DNA from: CALJTV01 sp034433775
Lineage (GTDB): Bacteria; Chloroflexota; Dehalococcoidia; GIF9; UBA5629
Assembly: GCA_034433775.1 (NCBI GenBank)
Contig: DAOUAI010000049.1
Location: 1-12,427 of the forward strand
Direction: 5' to 3'
DNA: 12,427 nucleotides
The position numbers were made by a program, and so were the translations under genes. Shown one piece after another: positions 5,142 to 12,427 of this stretch (position 1 is its first letter; each line of letters opens with the position of its first letter). The notes under the pieces are model-generated. The model saw only the letters and a program-made list of their open reading frames with translations. It was not told the DNA's origin and ran no database searches.

Positions 5142-7166
5142 ATGGCTGTTTATCGGTACTCAGAATGGGATGGGACTCAGGACATCTTCGACCTGGATGC
5201 CGATGACTTAATGCAGCATCTGGAGCGCCATCTGATGCCCTACGGCGACCTGGCCTATGCTCTGCGTTCCCTGCAACGCGGCGGTATCACCGATAGACAG
5301 GGACGCCGCTTGCCCAGCCTCGAGGATTTATTACACAGGCTACGCCAGCAACGCCAGCAACAACTTGATAAGTACAACATCAGTTCTATACTCGATGACA
5401 TCCGCAAAAGGCTTGACAACATAGTTAAGACGGAGAAAGAAGGCATTTCACGGCGGCTCAGCGGAGCAAGACAAAAGGCAGAAACAGAGCATGCCGAACT
5501 AAGCCCGGAGGAGCGAGAAAAACTGCTTAAAGCCCTCGAGGACAGGGCAGTACGAAACCTGGAAAAGCTGGATGCCCTGCCGCAGGACATCGGCGGTCAG
5601 ATAAGAGAACTCTCCGGGTACGATTTTATGGACGAGGACGCCCGACAGCAGTTCCAGGAACTTATGGACATGCTGAAAAAGTACGCCATGCAGCCTTATG
5701 CCCGAAACCTGATGCAGCAGCTTAAAAGCCTTCAGCCGGGTGATATGGCAGCCATGAGACAACTGCTCGAGGCGATAAACGAAATGCTGGAACAGCGTCT
5801 CAGGGGGGAAGAGCCCGACTTCCAGCAGTTCCTCCGCCAGTTCGGTCACTTCTTCGGTCCCCAGCCACCACAGAACTTAGACGAACTCCTGGAATATCTG
5901 CAAAATCAAATACGCCAAGCGCAGTCCTTGCTCGATAGTCTATCACCCGAGGACAGGCAGGCCCTGGAAGATATGCTGGACTCAGTCATCGACGATGCCA
6001 CTCGCCGCGAGCTGGCAAGGCTCAGCGCCAACCTTCAGGCACTCAGCCCGGAATTTTCCCTGCACCAGCGCTACCTCTTCTCCGGTGAAGAGCCCATATC
6101 CTACACCGAAGCCCTCAAGCTGATGGAACTGCTGCATAAGATGGACAAGCTCGAAGCGCAGATGGAAGATGCCCGGTACAGTCGCTCCACAGATGCCATT
6201 AACGAGGAGCTGGTGAAGGAGTTGCTCGGCGAACAGGCTGCCAGGGAGCTGGAACAACTGCGCAATATCACCCGCGTGCTGGAAGAGGCTGGCTATATCC
6301 AGCAGACTGAGTACGGCTACGAACTCACCCCGCGTGGCATCAGAAAGATCGGGCAGAAAGCCCTTCAAGACATTTTCGAAAAGCTGAAGAAGGACACATT
6401 CGGAGGACATAACCTCAGGCGGAGGGGAACGGGTGGTGAGCGGACCGGTGAGACCAAAAAATATGAGTTCGGCGACGAGTTCCAGGTGCACATTCAGAAA
6501 ACGGTCATGAACTCTATATACCGCGACCCTAGAAAACCACCGCTACATATCGCCGCTGAGGACTTTGAAGTCTTCGAGACCGAAACTCTCACCCGCACAG
6601 CCACCGTGTTGATGCTCGATTTAAGTCTGTCCATGCCGACCAGGGGCAATTTCGAGGCGGCAAAGCGGGTGGCTATCGCTTTGGACAACCTCATCAGGAC
6701 CCAGTATCCCAGAGACATCCTCCATATCGTTGGCTTCTCCACCTACGCCCGGCTGATCAAGAGGGAAGAGCTTCTCTACATAAGCTGGGACGAGTTTGAC
6801 CCCTATACCAATATCCAGCAGGGGCTGGCTTTAGCCCGACGCCTGCTGGGCAAAGACAGGTGTGCCAACAAACAGGTGATCCTGATAACCGACGGGGAAC
6901 CCACCGCCCATATTGAGGGTGGGCGCCTGTTCCTGCAATATCCCCCCAGCCTGCGCACTCTCCAGCTAACGCTCAGGGAGGCAAGGCGATGTACCCAGGA
7001 TGGCATCGTGCTTAACACCTTTATGCTCGATACCTACCAGCTCTATACCTCTTTCGTCACCCAGATGGCACAGATCAACAAGGGGAGGGTCTTCTTCACC
7101 ACCGCCGACAGTCTGGGAAAATACCTGCTCGTGGACTATGTGACCAATAAGAGACGTCGATTATAA
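5142..7166 (+). CDS. VWA-domain protein, partner of the AAA+ ATPase
   Basis: A 674-residue protein with a C-terminal von Willebrand factor A domain (about 485-665). The MIDAS metal site is complete: Asp493, Ser495 and Ser497 in DLSLS, Thr556 in YTNIQQG, and Asp584 in ITDGEP. The first ~350 residues are Leu/Gln/Glu/Arg-rich and probably helical bundle or coiled coil. Residues about 375-405 (EEAGYIQQ...YELTPRGIRKIG) look like a small winged-helix element. A basic Gly-rich stretch (425-440) links it to the VWA part. No signal peptide or membrane segment is seen, so it is likely cytoplasmic. It starts one base after the ATPase stop without a strong ribosome binding site, implying translational coupling. 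It probably carries substrates to the ATPase, as VWA partners do; the substrate is unknown. Confidence 0.9.
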   Translation: MAVYRYSEWDGTQDIFDLDADDLMQHLERHLMPYGDLAYALRSLQRGGITDRQGRRLPSLEDLLHRLRQQRQQQLDKYNISSILDDIRKRLDNIVKTEKEGISRRLSGARQKAETEHAELSPEEREKLLKALEDRAVRNLEKLDALPQDIGGQIRELSGYDFMDEDARQQFQELMDMLKKYAMQPYARNLMQQLKSLQPGDMAAMRQLLEAINEMLEQRLRGEEPDFQQFLRQFGHFFGPQPPQNLDELLEYLQNQIRQAQSLLDSLSPEDRQALEDMLDSVIDDATRRELARLSANLQALSPEFSLHQRYLFSGEEPISYTEALKLMELLHKMDKLEAQMEDARYSRSTDAINEELVKELLGEQAARELEQLRNITRVLEEAGYIQQTEYGYELTPRGIRKIGQKALQDIFEKLKKDTFGGHNLRRRGTGGERTGETKKYEFGDEFQVHIQKTVMNSIYRDPRKPPLHIAAEDFEVFETETLTRTATVLMLDLSLSMPTRGNFEAAKRVAIALDNLIRTQYPRDILHIVGFSTYARLIKREELLYISWDEFDPYTNIQQGLALARRLLGKDRCANKQVILITDGEPTAHIEGGRLFLQYPPSLRTLQLTLREARRCTQDGIVLNTFMLDTYQLYTSFVTQMAQINKGRVFFTTADSLGKYLLVDYVTNKRRRL

Positions 7167-7185
7167 ATTATAAAAAGGAGGAAAA

Positions 7186-8211
7186 ATGCGCGCAGCCTTC
7201 GCGGTCAACAACAAGCTCGAAATCAAGGAGGTGCCCAAACCAACACCGGGGTATGAGCAAGCTCTAATTAAGATTACTACCGCTGGTGTCTGCCATTCAG
7301 ACGTCCACATGGTTAAAGGGGACTGGACTAAACTACCCCCGACGATCCAGATCCCTATAGGACACGAGGGTATTGGCGTGGTAGAAGAGCTCGGTCCCGG
7401 CGCCGAGAAATTTGTCCAGAAAGGGGACCGAGTGATAATGGGGCTTGGTGGTTTTGCCGGCAGCTACTGGTGTGGTGCCTGTGAATATTGCCTTAGTGAT
7501 AGACCGAAGCTTTGCCTGCAGGCAAGACCTCTTACCGGTACCTATGCAGAATACATCGCCGTCTGGGTAAAAGCGCTGGTAAAACTGCCCGACGAAGTAC
7601 ACGATGACGAAGTCTCGCTGGCATGCGGTGGACTCACCGCCTACAGCGCAGTGAAAAAACTTATCAAATATGCCGTGACACCGGGAAAGCCCATAGCCAT
7701 AATCGGTGCCGCCGGCGGGCTGGGACACTACGCAATACAGATAGCAAAGCTCTTCGGCTATAAAGTCATAGGAGTGGACATCGGTGAGGAAAGGCTGAAG
7801 TTCGTAAAAAGCATGGGTGCTGACTACGCTGTGGACGTCAGCGAGGCGCCACAATTCGTCCGCGAGAAGATCGGTGGTGCATACGCCAGCATAGTGTTCT
7901 CACCCAAAATAACCGGCTTTGAACTGGGGCTCACCTTGCTCAAGCGCGGTGGTATATTCATCGGAGTGGGTATGCCCGCAGCAAGCGAAGGGGGGTTTAC
8001 CGTAATGCCACTGGACCTGCTGAACAGGGGCTTGCTGATAATATCCTCGGCAGCCGGCACAGTGGTGGAAATGGGAGAACTCGTCCAGCTTGCCGCAGAG
8101 GGCAAGGTAAAAAGCCACGTGGCAAAAGTTGTCCCGCTAGAGCAGGCTGCTCAAGTGCTTGAGGAACTGGAACAGGGTAAATACACCGGCAGGGCAATTT
8201 TAAAAATATAG
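7186..8211 (+). CDS. Zinc-dependent alcohol dehydrogenase (MDR family)
   Basis: A 341-residue medium-chain dehydrogenase, full length for the family. The catalytic zinc ligands are Cys36, His60 in GHEG and probably Cys147. The structural zinc is held by Cys96, Cys99, Cys102 and Cys110. The Rossmann nucleotide site is GAAGGLG at 174-180. The Asp at 198 at the end of the second strand (GVDIG) favours NAD over NADP. The overall pattern resembles AdhP-type primary alcohol dehydrogenases, but the substrate cannot be told from sequence. A strong AAGGAGG ribosome binding site precedes the ATG. It lies 19 bases after the VWA gene and is probably in the same operon, although its functional link to the ATPase and VWA pair is unclear. 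It ends one base from a convergent MFS gene. Confidence 0.92.
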   Translation: MRAAFAVNNKLEIKEVPKPTPGYEQALIKITTAGVCHSDVHMVKGDWTKLPPTIQIPIGHEGIGVVEELGPGAEKFVQKGDRVIMGLGGFAGSYWCGACEYCLSDRPKLCLQARPLTGTYAEYIAVWVKALVKLPDEVHDDEVSLACGGLTAYSAVKKLIKYAVTPGKPIAIIGAAGGLGHYAIQIAKLFGYKVIGVDIGEERLKFVKSMGADYAVDVSEAPQFVREKIGGAYASIVFSPKITGFELGLTLLKRGGIFIGVGMPAASEGGFTVMPLDLLNRGLLIISSAAGTVVEMGELVQLAAEGKVKSHVAKVVPLEQAAQVLEELEQGKYTGRAILKI

Positions 8212-8212
8212 A

Positions 8213-9580
8213 CTAAACCTGCGGTACATCCTTCGGCGAAGCTGGCATCGCAAAAATAGCCGGTATAGTAACGAGCATCACCGTTGCCAGACCGATAAAC
8301 ACGATAAAGAAGCCCTGCGCCATATCGCCCACCCGGTGCAGCACCAGCGAAGTCACCGCGATACTGACCGCCCCGCCAATCTGGCGGAACATTCCCCTCA
8401 CCCCTGTGATGGTAGCCACACGGTCCGGCATCAACTCGATACAGGCATTATTGGCAGCCGGAGCCGATACACCCATACCGAGACCGGCAAGCAACATTAT
8501 CCCCGAGACCAGCGCTATTTTGTTGACATGCCCCCACACCGTGCCCAGACCCACAGCGCCAAAGGCAAGTAGCAACAGGCTGAGCGCCGTAAACACCGTG
8601 CCCAGCAACATCGGCTGCCGGTAGCCCCACCTTACCAGTAACAAACTGGTCACCGTCGAAGCCACAATCATAGTCACCGAGCGCGGCGTAAGGATGAACC
8701 CGCTTTGAAACACCGTCATATCAAATATGGAAACAGCATAAAGGGGGATGAACGCCATTACACCCATAACGCAAGCACCGAGCACAAAATTGTATACGTT
8801 CGCTGCTATGAAAGGTCTGTCCCTGAGCACTTCAAGGTCGATTATCGGGGTTCTAGCTCGCCTCTCGTGCCACAGAAACATGGCCACCATCACCCCGGCA
8901 GAGGTAAATAATGTCCCGGCTCCCAGCCATGAAGTGCCCTCATTGCCCATCTCGGTGAGCCCTGCCAGAAGGGCAAAAAGAGAGGCTACAAGCAGTCCTG
9001 CCCCCACTAAGTCCATCTGCCCTTTTTCTCCTTTATCAGCTTTTAATAAAAGAATTGAGGCTACAAGGGCGATAAGCCCTAAAGGCACATTGACCCAGAA
9101 CACAGACTGCCATCCGAAGGTCTCAACCAGCCAGCCGCCAAGGTTGGGACCTATTATTTGACCGATGGGGAAAATGCTGGTAAATAGCCCAATCGCTTGT
9201 TGTCGCGACCCTGGAAACTCCCTGGCAGCAATGCTTGTAGCTACGGGCAAAAAACTACCGGTGCCTATGCCCTGGACAGCCCTGAAAAAAATGAGCAACC
9301 CGATGTTCGGGGCTACAGCGCAAAGCAAGGAACCGATGGTGAAAGATAAAAGTGAGACCATAAATACCAGCTTCGTTCCAAAGATGTCCCCAGCCTTTCC
9401 TGCCAGAGGCATCGACACAGTAGCCATCAACTGAAAAATCGTCAGCACCCACCCGGCCACGACCAGTGAAACACCGAATGAACTCGTGATGATGGGAAAG
9501 GCAACAGATACTGCGGTGCCGCTTATCGCCACCATGAGCAGTCCCAGAGAGATCACCACGAAGATAAAATATCGGGACAT
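8213..9580 (-). CDS. DHA2-type MFS drug exporter
   Basis: A 455-residue major facilitator superfamily transporter with many hydrophobic helices across its length. The loop after the second helix carries the MFS motif A-like GKAGDIFGTK (about 61-70). A motif C-like GPNLGGWLVETFGWQSVFWVNVPLG lies around 145-170, typical of proton-driven DHA2 (EmrB/QacA) exporters. It is somewhat shorter than standard 14-helix members. No fusion partner (EmrA) or regulator is adjacent; the MarR gene further right is separated by the iron-sulfur gene. There is no Shine-Dalgarno sequence before the ATG at 9580, but a TAAAAT box lies 8 bases upstream. It would pump toxic compounds out of the cell; the substrate is unknown. 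Confidence 0.9.
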   Translation of the reverse strand: MSRYFIFVVISLGLLMVAISGTAVSVAFPIITSSFGVSLVVAGWVLTIFQLMATVSMPLAGKAGDIFGTKLVFMVSLLSFTIGSLLCAVAPNIGLLIFFRAVQGIGTGSFLPVATSIAAREFPGSRQQAIGLFTSIFPIGQIIGPNLGGWLVETFGWQSVFWVNVPLGLIALVASILLLKADKGEKGQMDLVGAGLLVASLFALLAGLTEMGNEGTSWLGAGTLFTSAGVMVAMFLWHERRARTPIIDLEVLRDRPFIAANVYNFVLGACVMGVMAFIPLYAVSIFDMTVFQSGFILTPRSVTMIVASTVTSLLLVRWGYRQPMLLGTVFTALSLLLLAFGAVGLGTVWGHVNKIALVSGIMLLAGLGMGVSAPAANNACIELMPDRVATITGVRGMFRQIGGAVSIAVTSLVLHRVGDMAQGFFIVFIGLATVMLVTIPAIFAMPASPKDVPQV

Positions 9581-9588
9581 GGCTAATT

Positions 9589-9594
9589 ATTTTA
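9589..9594 (-). promoter_or_regulatory. Possible -10 box for a leaderless MFS transcript
   Basis: The minus strand reads TAAAAT (five of six consensus) 8 bases before the MFS start codon. A weak -35 candidate, TTGGTG, lies 18 bases further upstream. The start has no ribosome binding site, so a leaderless message is plausible. Confidence 0.35.
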
Positions 9595-9727
9595 TCAGGC
9601 AAGCCATGGCAGCACCAAAACAACGCAGCCCGATATGAGCAGCCCCCTTCAAGACGAATATCACAGCTTAAGCACGGTCAAGGTAAAAATTTTACAGCAG
9701 TATAAGGACCGCTGCATTCCGCGGGTT

Positions 9728-9757
9728 TTGACAACCGCTCAGAATATGGGCTAAACT
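9728..9757 (+). promoter_or_regulatory. Promoter for the iron-sulfur protein gene
   Basis: A consensus TTGACA (9728-9733) is followed after 18 bases by TAAACT (9752-9757), the same -10 box as the chagasin gene. The start codon at 9789 has an AAGGTAGGTG-type ribosome binding site. The rest of 9581-9727 shows nothing else recognisable. Confidence 0.6.
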
Positions 9758-9788
9758 TCGCCAAAAACATAGAAAAGGTAGGTGCACT

Positions 9789-10622
9789 ATGTGTGAGTTC
9801 TGCCATCAACATGGGGAAGGTAAGAAATGGTACCTGCAAGCTAAGAACTACTCTTTAGAACTACGAAGCGACCTCAGGAAGCGTGGCATTGTGTTTGATA
9901 ATAAGCTCTTTAGAGAAGGGCTACAGAAGTGGGAAGAAATAAAGAAAAAACCTTTCTTGATAAGAGCCATAATGGAACCTGGTATCAGGAGGCGTGTCAG
10001 GCAACAGCACTCTGGTCAGGTCCTGCCGATCGAAGACGTGGAGAAAGTCTTCGATATCGTCAACAGCGTGGTGCGTGTAGACTGCTGGTGCCGCAAAGCA
10101 AAGCACGTTAAGGATCTGCGCTACTGCTATGGTGTGAGCATACTGCCGCCGGACGAACACACTAGAAGAGTGGCAAGCAGACCGGGTTCCGGGTTTCTCT
10201 CGGGTGCCGATACAACCGGTCTGGAAAGACTTACCAAGGAAGAGGCACTGAACAACATGAGGGAGTACGAGAAGGACGGACTGGTCCATTCTGTCTGGGT
10301 AGCACCAGAGCCGTTCATTATCGGAATCTGCAACTGTGACCGGTCAGACTGCGGGGCATTGTCAAGAACGGTAATGCAGGGGATAGATACCCTCACGCGT
10401 GGCGAGTATGTGGCAGAAGTAGACCCTGACTTGTGCAACGGCTGCCGCAACTGCATGCGCGTCTGCCAGTTCGGAGCCATCGGCTACAGCGCCGCCAATA
10501 AGAAGGTATTTGTCGACTTAACACGGTGTTTCGGCTGCGGTATCTGCCGGTCAGTGTGCACCAAGGACGCCATCCACCTTCATGACCGTTCCAGCGTACC
10601 AATAGCTGCCAACCTGTGGTAA
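9789..10622 (+). CDS. Cysteine-rich double 4Fe-4S protein
   Basis: A 277-residue iron-sulfur protein. The C-terminal part is a classic double [4Fe-4S] ferredoxin fold: Cys216-x2-219-x2-222-x3-226 (QFGAI follows) and Cys247-x2-250-x2-253-x3-257 (TKDAI follows). Eight more cysteines lie outside it: 2 and 5 (MCEFC), 99 and 101 (CWC), 113, and 181, 183 and 188 (CNCDRSDC). These probably hold at least one further cluster or metal. There is no signal peptide, so the protein is likely cytoplasmic. I recognise it only as an anaerobe-type ferredoxin-containing protein. No obvious oxidoreductase partner is adjacent. It is probably a single-gene unit with its own promoter, with a possible weak terminator downstream. 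Electron transfer is inferred from the ferredoxin fold; its partner is unknown. Confidence 0.85.
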   Translation: MCEFCHQHGEGKKWYLQAKNYSLELRSDLRKRGIVFDNKLFREGLQKWEEIKKKPFLIRAIMEPGIRRRVRQQHSGQVLPIEDVEKVFDIVNSVVRVDCWCRKAKHVKDLRYCYGVSILPPDEHTRRVASRPGSGFLSGADTTGLERLTKEEALNNMREYEKDGLVHSVWVAPEPFIIGICNCDRSDCGALSRTVMQGIDTLTRGEYVAEVDPDLCNGCRNCMRVCQFGAIGYSAANKKVFVDLTRCFGCGICRSVCTKDAIHLHDRSSVPIAANLW

Positions 10623-10656
10623 GAAGGATAATAGCACAATAGCGCAGTATCACTGC

Positions 10657-10724
10657 CAGCAGAACAGAAAACACCATAAAAGCTCGCTTTAGCAAGTGCA
10701 GAATGTGGAGCAGGGGTTCTGCTG
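10657..10724 (+). terminator. Inverted repeat, possible weak terminator
   Basis: A perfect 9-bp inverted repeat, CAGCAGAAC (10657-10665) and GTTCTGCTG (10716-10724), is separated by about 50 bases and followed by TGTCTTTT. The large loop makes it a poor intrinsic terminator. Apart from this and the downstream promoter, 10623-10895 holds nothing I recognise. Confidence 0.3.
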
Positions 10725-10823
10725 TGTCTTTTCAGTACATCTTGACATCTTGCCCAACTGAGTCCATTACAGACTGAACTGTCTCCTCCTCAAATAACAT
10801 GGCATAACTTGCTACAGCATAAA

Positions 10824-10852
10824 TTGACATCCACAATAGCCAGTTGTATACT
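10824..10852 (+). promoter_or_regulatory. Near-consensus promoter for the MarR-ABC operon
   Basis: A perfect TTGACA (10824-10829), an optimal 17-base spacer and TATACT (10847-10852, five of six) give the strongest promoter in the window. The leader of about 37 bases includes a GAGGTG ribosome binding site. Such a strong promoter before a MarR gene suggests it is normally held down by the repressor. Confidence 0.75.
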
Positions 10853-10855
10853 GAA

Positions 10856-10873
10856 AATATTACAGGTTATATT
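10856..10873 (+). promoter_or_regulatory. Possible MarR operator
   Basis: An AT-rich inverted repeat, AATAT (10856-10860) and ATATT (10869-10873) around an 8-base spacer, lies directly after the -10 box, where a MarR dimer would block transcription start. The half-sites are short and AT-rich, so this could be chance. Confidence 0.25.
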
Positions 10874-10895
10874 AATAATTGAGGTGACATTAAAT

Positions 10896-11366
10896 ATGTC
10901 TGGAGCAGACTTGCTGGCAAAAGTGCTTGAGCTCGAGCATCGCTCCCACCAGCTCATGCGGCAATATTCGCTTGACGCCTGGATGGGGTTAAACTTGACT
11001 GTTCCCCAGCTCAAGAGCCTCTTCTTTATTGCAAACCATCAAGATACCAGCCCGGGCAAATTAGCTGTAGCCCTGGGTGTAACACCAGCCAATGTTACTG
11101 GCATTATCGACCGCCTTGTGGAACAAGGGCTGGTCTTCCGCAAGGAAAACCCGAACGACCGTCGCGCCCTGGCACTCCGGGTTACAGAAAAAGGAGAGAG
11201 CCTCCTTGCCAATCTTAGAGAGCGGAGAACAAGCAGAATGCTGGAAATCCTCAGCCGCATGAGTGCCGAAGAGCTGTCCTGTCTGGCAAGAGGGCTGGCA
11301 TCTCTAGTAGAAATTGCCGAGATAATGGATAAAGAAAAATGGCAGAACAACCAACAATCGAAGTAA
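10896..11366 (+). CDS. MarR-family transcriptional regulator
   Basis: A 156-residue winged-helix repressor of the MarR family. The helix-turn-helix lies at about 52-78 (TSPGKLAVALGVTPANVTGIIDRLVEQGLV). The wing contains the hallmark Asp88-Arg89-Arg90 (NDRRALALRVTEKG). Helices at both ends would form the dimer. I chose the ATG at 10896: it is preceded by GAGGTG at good spacing, whereas an open frame extending to a TTG at 10809 would begin upstream of the promoter. It overlaps the ABC ATPase gene by 28 bases, so it very likely controls that transporter and its own promoter. Only Cys120 is visible (ELSCLARG), so a thiol-based sensing role is not suggested. The inducing ligand is unknown. Confidence 0.93.
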   Translation: MSGADLLAKVLELEHRSHQLMRQYSLDAWMGLNLTVPQLKSLFFIANHQDTSPGKLAVALGVTPANVTGIIDRLVEQGLVFRKENPNDRRALALRVTEKGESLLANLRERRTSRMLEILSRMSAEELSCLARGLASLVEIAEIMDKEKWQNNQQSK

Positions 11367-12337
11367 AGGACCTGACCAAGCGCTTCGGCAACTTTACTGC
11401 GGTAGACGGTATATCCTTCCACGTCGATAAAGGAGAAATATTCGGGCTTCTTGGACCCAATGGCGCTGGCAAGACCACCACCATCAGATGCCTGCTAACC
11501 CTCATCAAGCCCACATCTGGCAGCATAAAAGTCTCAGGTATAAATGCACTGAAAAACCCGCAGCAAGTGCGCCAGTTATGCGGCTATGTTCCCCAGGAAG
11601 TCTCCGTAGATGGTGACCTCACCGGCTATGAGAACCTCCTCCTTTATGCAAAGTTATATGGCATACCCCGCACATTGCGCAAGAGTCGCATCGAGGAGGC
11701 TTTGAAATTCATGGGGCTAGCCGACCGGGCAAACAGTCTGGTAAAGACCTATTCGGGCGGCATGATGCGCCGGCTGGAGATAGCCCAGGTGCTGGTCAAC
11801 CAGCCCAAAGTACTATTTCTAGATGAACCGAGCATCGGGCTTGACCCGGCAGCGAAGCGCATGATCTGGGACTACATCGTCCGCCTCCGCGACGAATTTG
11901 ATGCAACGATTTTGCTCACTACACACGACATGCTTGAAGCCGACGAACTCTGTTACCGCATTGCCATCATGAACCTGGGTAAAATAGTGGTCACTGGCTC
12001 ACCGGAACAACTAAAAGCAAGCGTGGGAGGCGACGTGGTCTCAATTGCTACCACTGATACTGACTGTGCTTCTATCCTGAGTCAGTTAGGCTACCAGTTG
12101 CTAGCCCGCTCAAGTAACTGTAATTGTGACCTGGTCATCAGCAATGGCGAACAGGCGATACCACGTATTCTCGAAGAGCTAAAGCGACACGGAGTTACAG
12201 CGCAATCCGTATCGCTCAAACGTGCCACGCTGGATGACGTCTTTCTCAGCTACGCCGGCACCCGCATCGACGAAAGCGAGACCACATGGCGGAAGGCGAG
12301 ACTGACCCGCCGCACTATAAGGAGGCTAAGACGATGA
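11339..12337 (+). CDS. DrrA-like ABC transporter ATP-binding protein
   Basis: A 332-residue ABC ATPase with all key motifs: Walker A GPNGAGKT (39-46), Q-loop Gln86, signature YSGGM (138-142), Walker B FLDEP with Asp162/Glu163, and switch His196. The C-terminal extension ending LDDVFLSYAGTRI places it in the DrrA/CcmA-like family that works with ABC-2 permeases to export drugs or lipids. A basic tail rich in Arg follows. It begins inside the end of the MarR gene with only a poor AAAGAAAA upstream, implying translational coupling. It overlaps the next gene by four bases (ATGA). Substrate is unknown, but the MarR context points to efflux of a toxic compound. Confidence 0.93.
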   Translation: MAEQPTIEVKDLTKRFGNFTAVDGISFHVDKGEIFGLLGPNGAGKTTTIRCLLTLIKPTSGSIKVSGINALKNPQQVRQLCGYVPQEVSVDGDLTGYENLLLYAKLYGIPRTLRKSRIEEALKFMGLADRANSLVKTYSGGMMRRLEIAQVLVNQPKVLFLDEPSIGLDPAAKRMIWDYIVRLRDEFDATILLTTHDMLEADELCYRIAIMNLGKIVVTGSPEQLKASVGGDVVSIATTDTDCASILSQLGYQLLARSSNCNCDLVISNGEQAIPRILEELKRHGVTAQSVSLKRATLDDVFLSYAGTRIDESETTWRKARLTRRTIRRLRR

Positions 12338-12427
12338 CCGCAGCAGCAAGAATGCTAACCGATATTTTCACTATAACTGAATTTGAACTAAGAAAGGTCT
12401 TCCACGATAGCTCTCAGATTTTCGTCA
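12334..12427 (+). CDS. ABC-2 type permease, N-terminal part (cut by window edge)
   Basis: The first 31 residues of a probable transporter membrane subunit are visible (MTAAARMLTDIFTITEFELRKVF and on) before the window ends. The preferred ATG at 12334 has a strong AAGGAGG ribosome binding site and overlaps the ATPase stop as ATGA. An in-frame ATG at 12286 could give a 16-residue longer start but lacks such a site. The assignment rests on position after a DrrA-like ATPase and on the FELRK-type start common in ABC-2 permeases; no membrane helix is yet visible. Confidence 0.65.
   Translation, partial: MTAAARMLTDIFTITEFELRKVFHDSSQIFV

Noticed and set aside
3737..7166. Mg-chelatase I/D pair for chlorophyll or cobalamin synthesis
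   Set aside because: The I and D architecture is similar, but no chelatase H subunit or tetrapyrrole gene is present; a MoxR-VWA type role fits better.
10809..10895. Longer MarR start at TTG 10809
   Set aside because: It lies upstream of the near-consensus promoter at 10824-10852 and adds a hydrophobic stretch not expected in MarR proteins; the ATG at 10896 has a good ribosome binding site.

Overview
This 12.4 kb window looks like chromosomal DNA from an anaerobic, GC-balanced bacterium. I infer Chloroflexota, possibly Dehalococcoidia-like, from the gene content: a 46-residue DUF5679 zinc ribbon, a cysteine-rich double 4Fe-4S protein, a DUF523/TudS protein, and a paired MoxR-type ATPase and VWA protein. 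No rRNA, tRNA, CRISPR array, transposase or phage gene was seen, so the taxonomic guess rests on gene content alone.

Layout. (1) 74-496, minus: a chagasin-type (I42) cysteine-protease-inhibitor lipoprotein. (2) 631-1952: two diverged direct copies of a ~230 bp segment. Each copy carries the promoter and first codons of a DUF523 gene. Between them lies an overlapping MNT nucleotidyltransferase/HepT HEPN toxin-antitoxin pair on the minus strand. The right copy leads into an intact DUF523 gene (1930-2388); the left copy leads only into a 15-codon remnant. (3) 2391-3350, minus: a PP-loop thiouridine-synthase-like protein with a probable NFACT-R-like C-terminal part, convergent with DUF523. Upstream of it is the tiny DUF5679 gene (3428-3568), with its own promoter and a strong hairpin terminator. 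(4) 3737-8211, plus: a promoter-led operon of a MoxR/Mg-chelatase-I-like AAA+ ATPase, a VWA protein with an intact MIDAS motif, and a zinc alcohol dehydrogenase. (5) 8213-9580, minus: a DHA2-type MFS exporter, ending one base from the dehydrogenase gene. (6) 9789-10622, plus: a 16-cysteine iron-sulfur protein with its own promoter. (7) 10896 to the right edge, plus: a MarR regulator, a DrrA-like ABC ATPase and the start of an ABC-2 permease, coupled by overlapping reading frames behind a near-consensus promoter.

How the parts fit. The ATPase and VWA proteins probably act as one chaperone or maturation machine. The MarR-ABC block looks like a self-controlled efflux cassette, and the MFS gene is a second exporter. 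DUF523 (linked to thiouracil desulfidases) lies next to a thiouridine-synthase-like enzyme, so the pair may handle sulfur in nucleobases in opposite directions.

The most unusual features are the HEPN/MNT module between duplicated DUF523 promoter regions, and several genes with no Shine-Dalgarno sequence whose -10 box sits only 8-14 bases before the start codon, suggesting leaderless transcripts.
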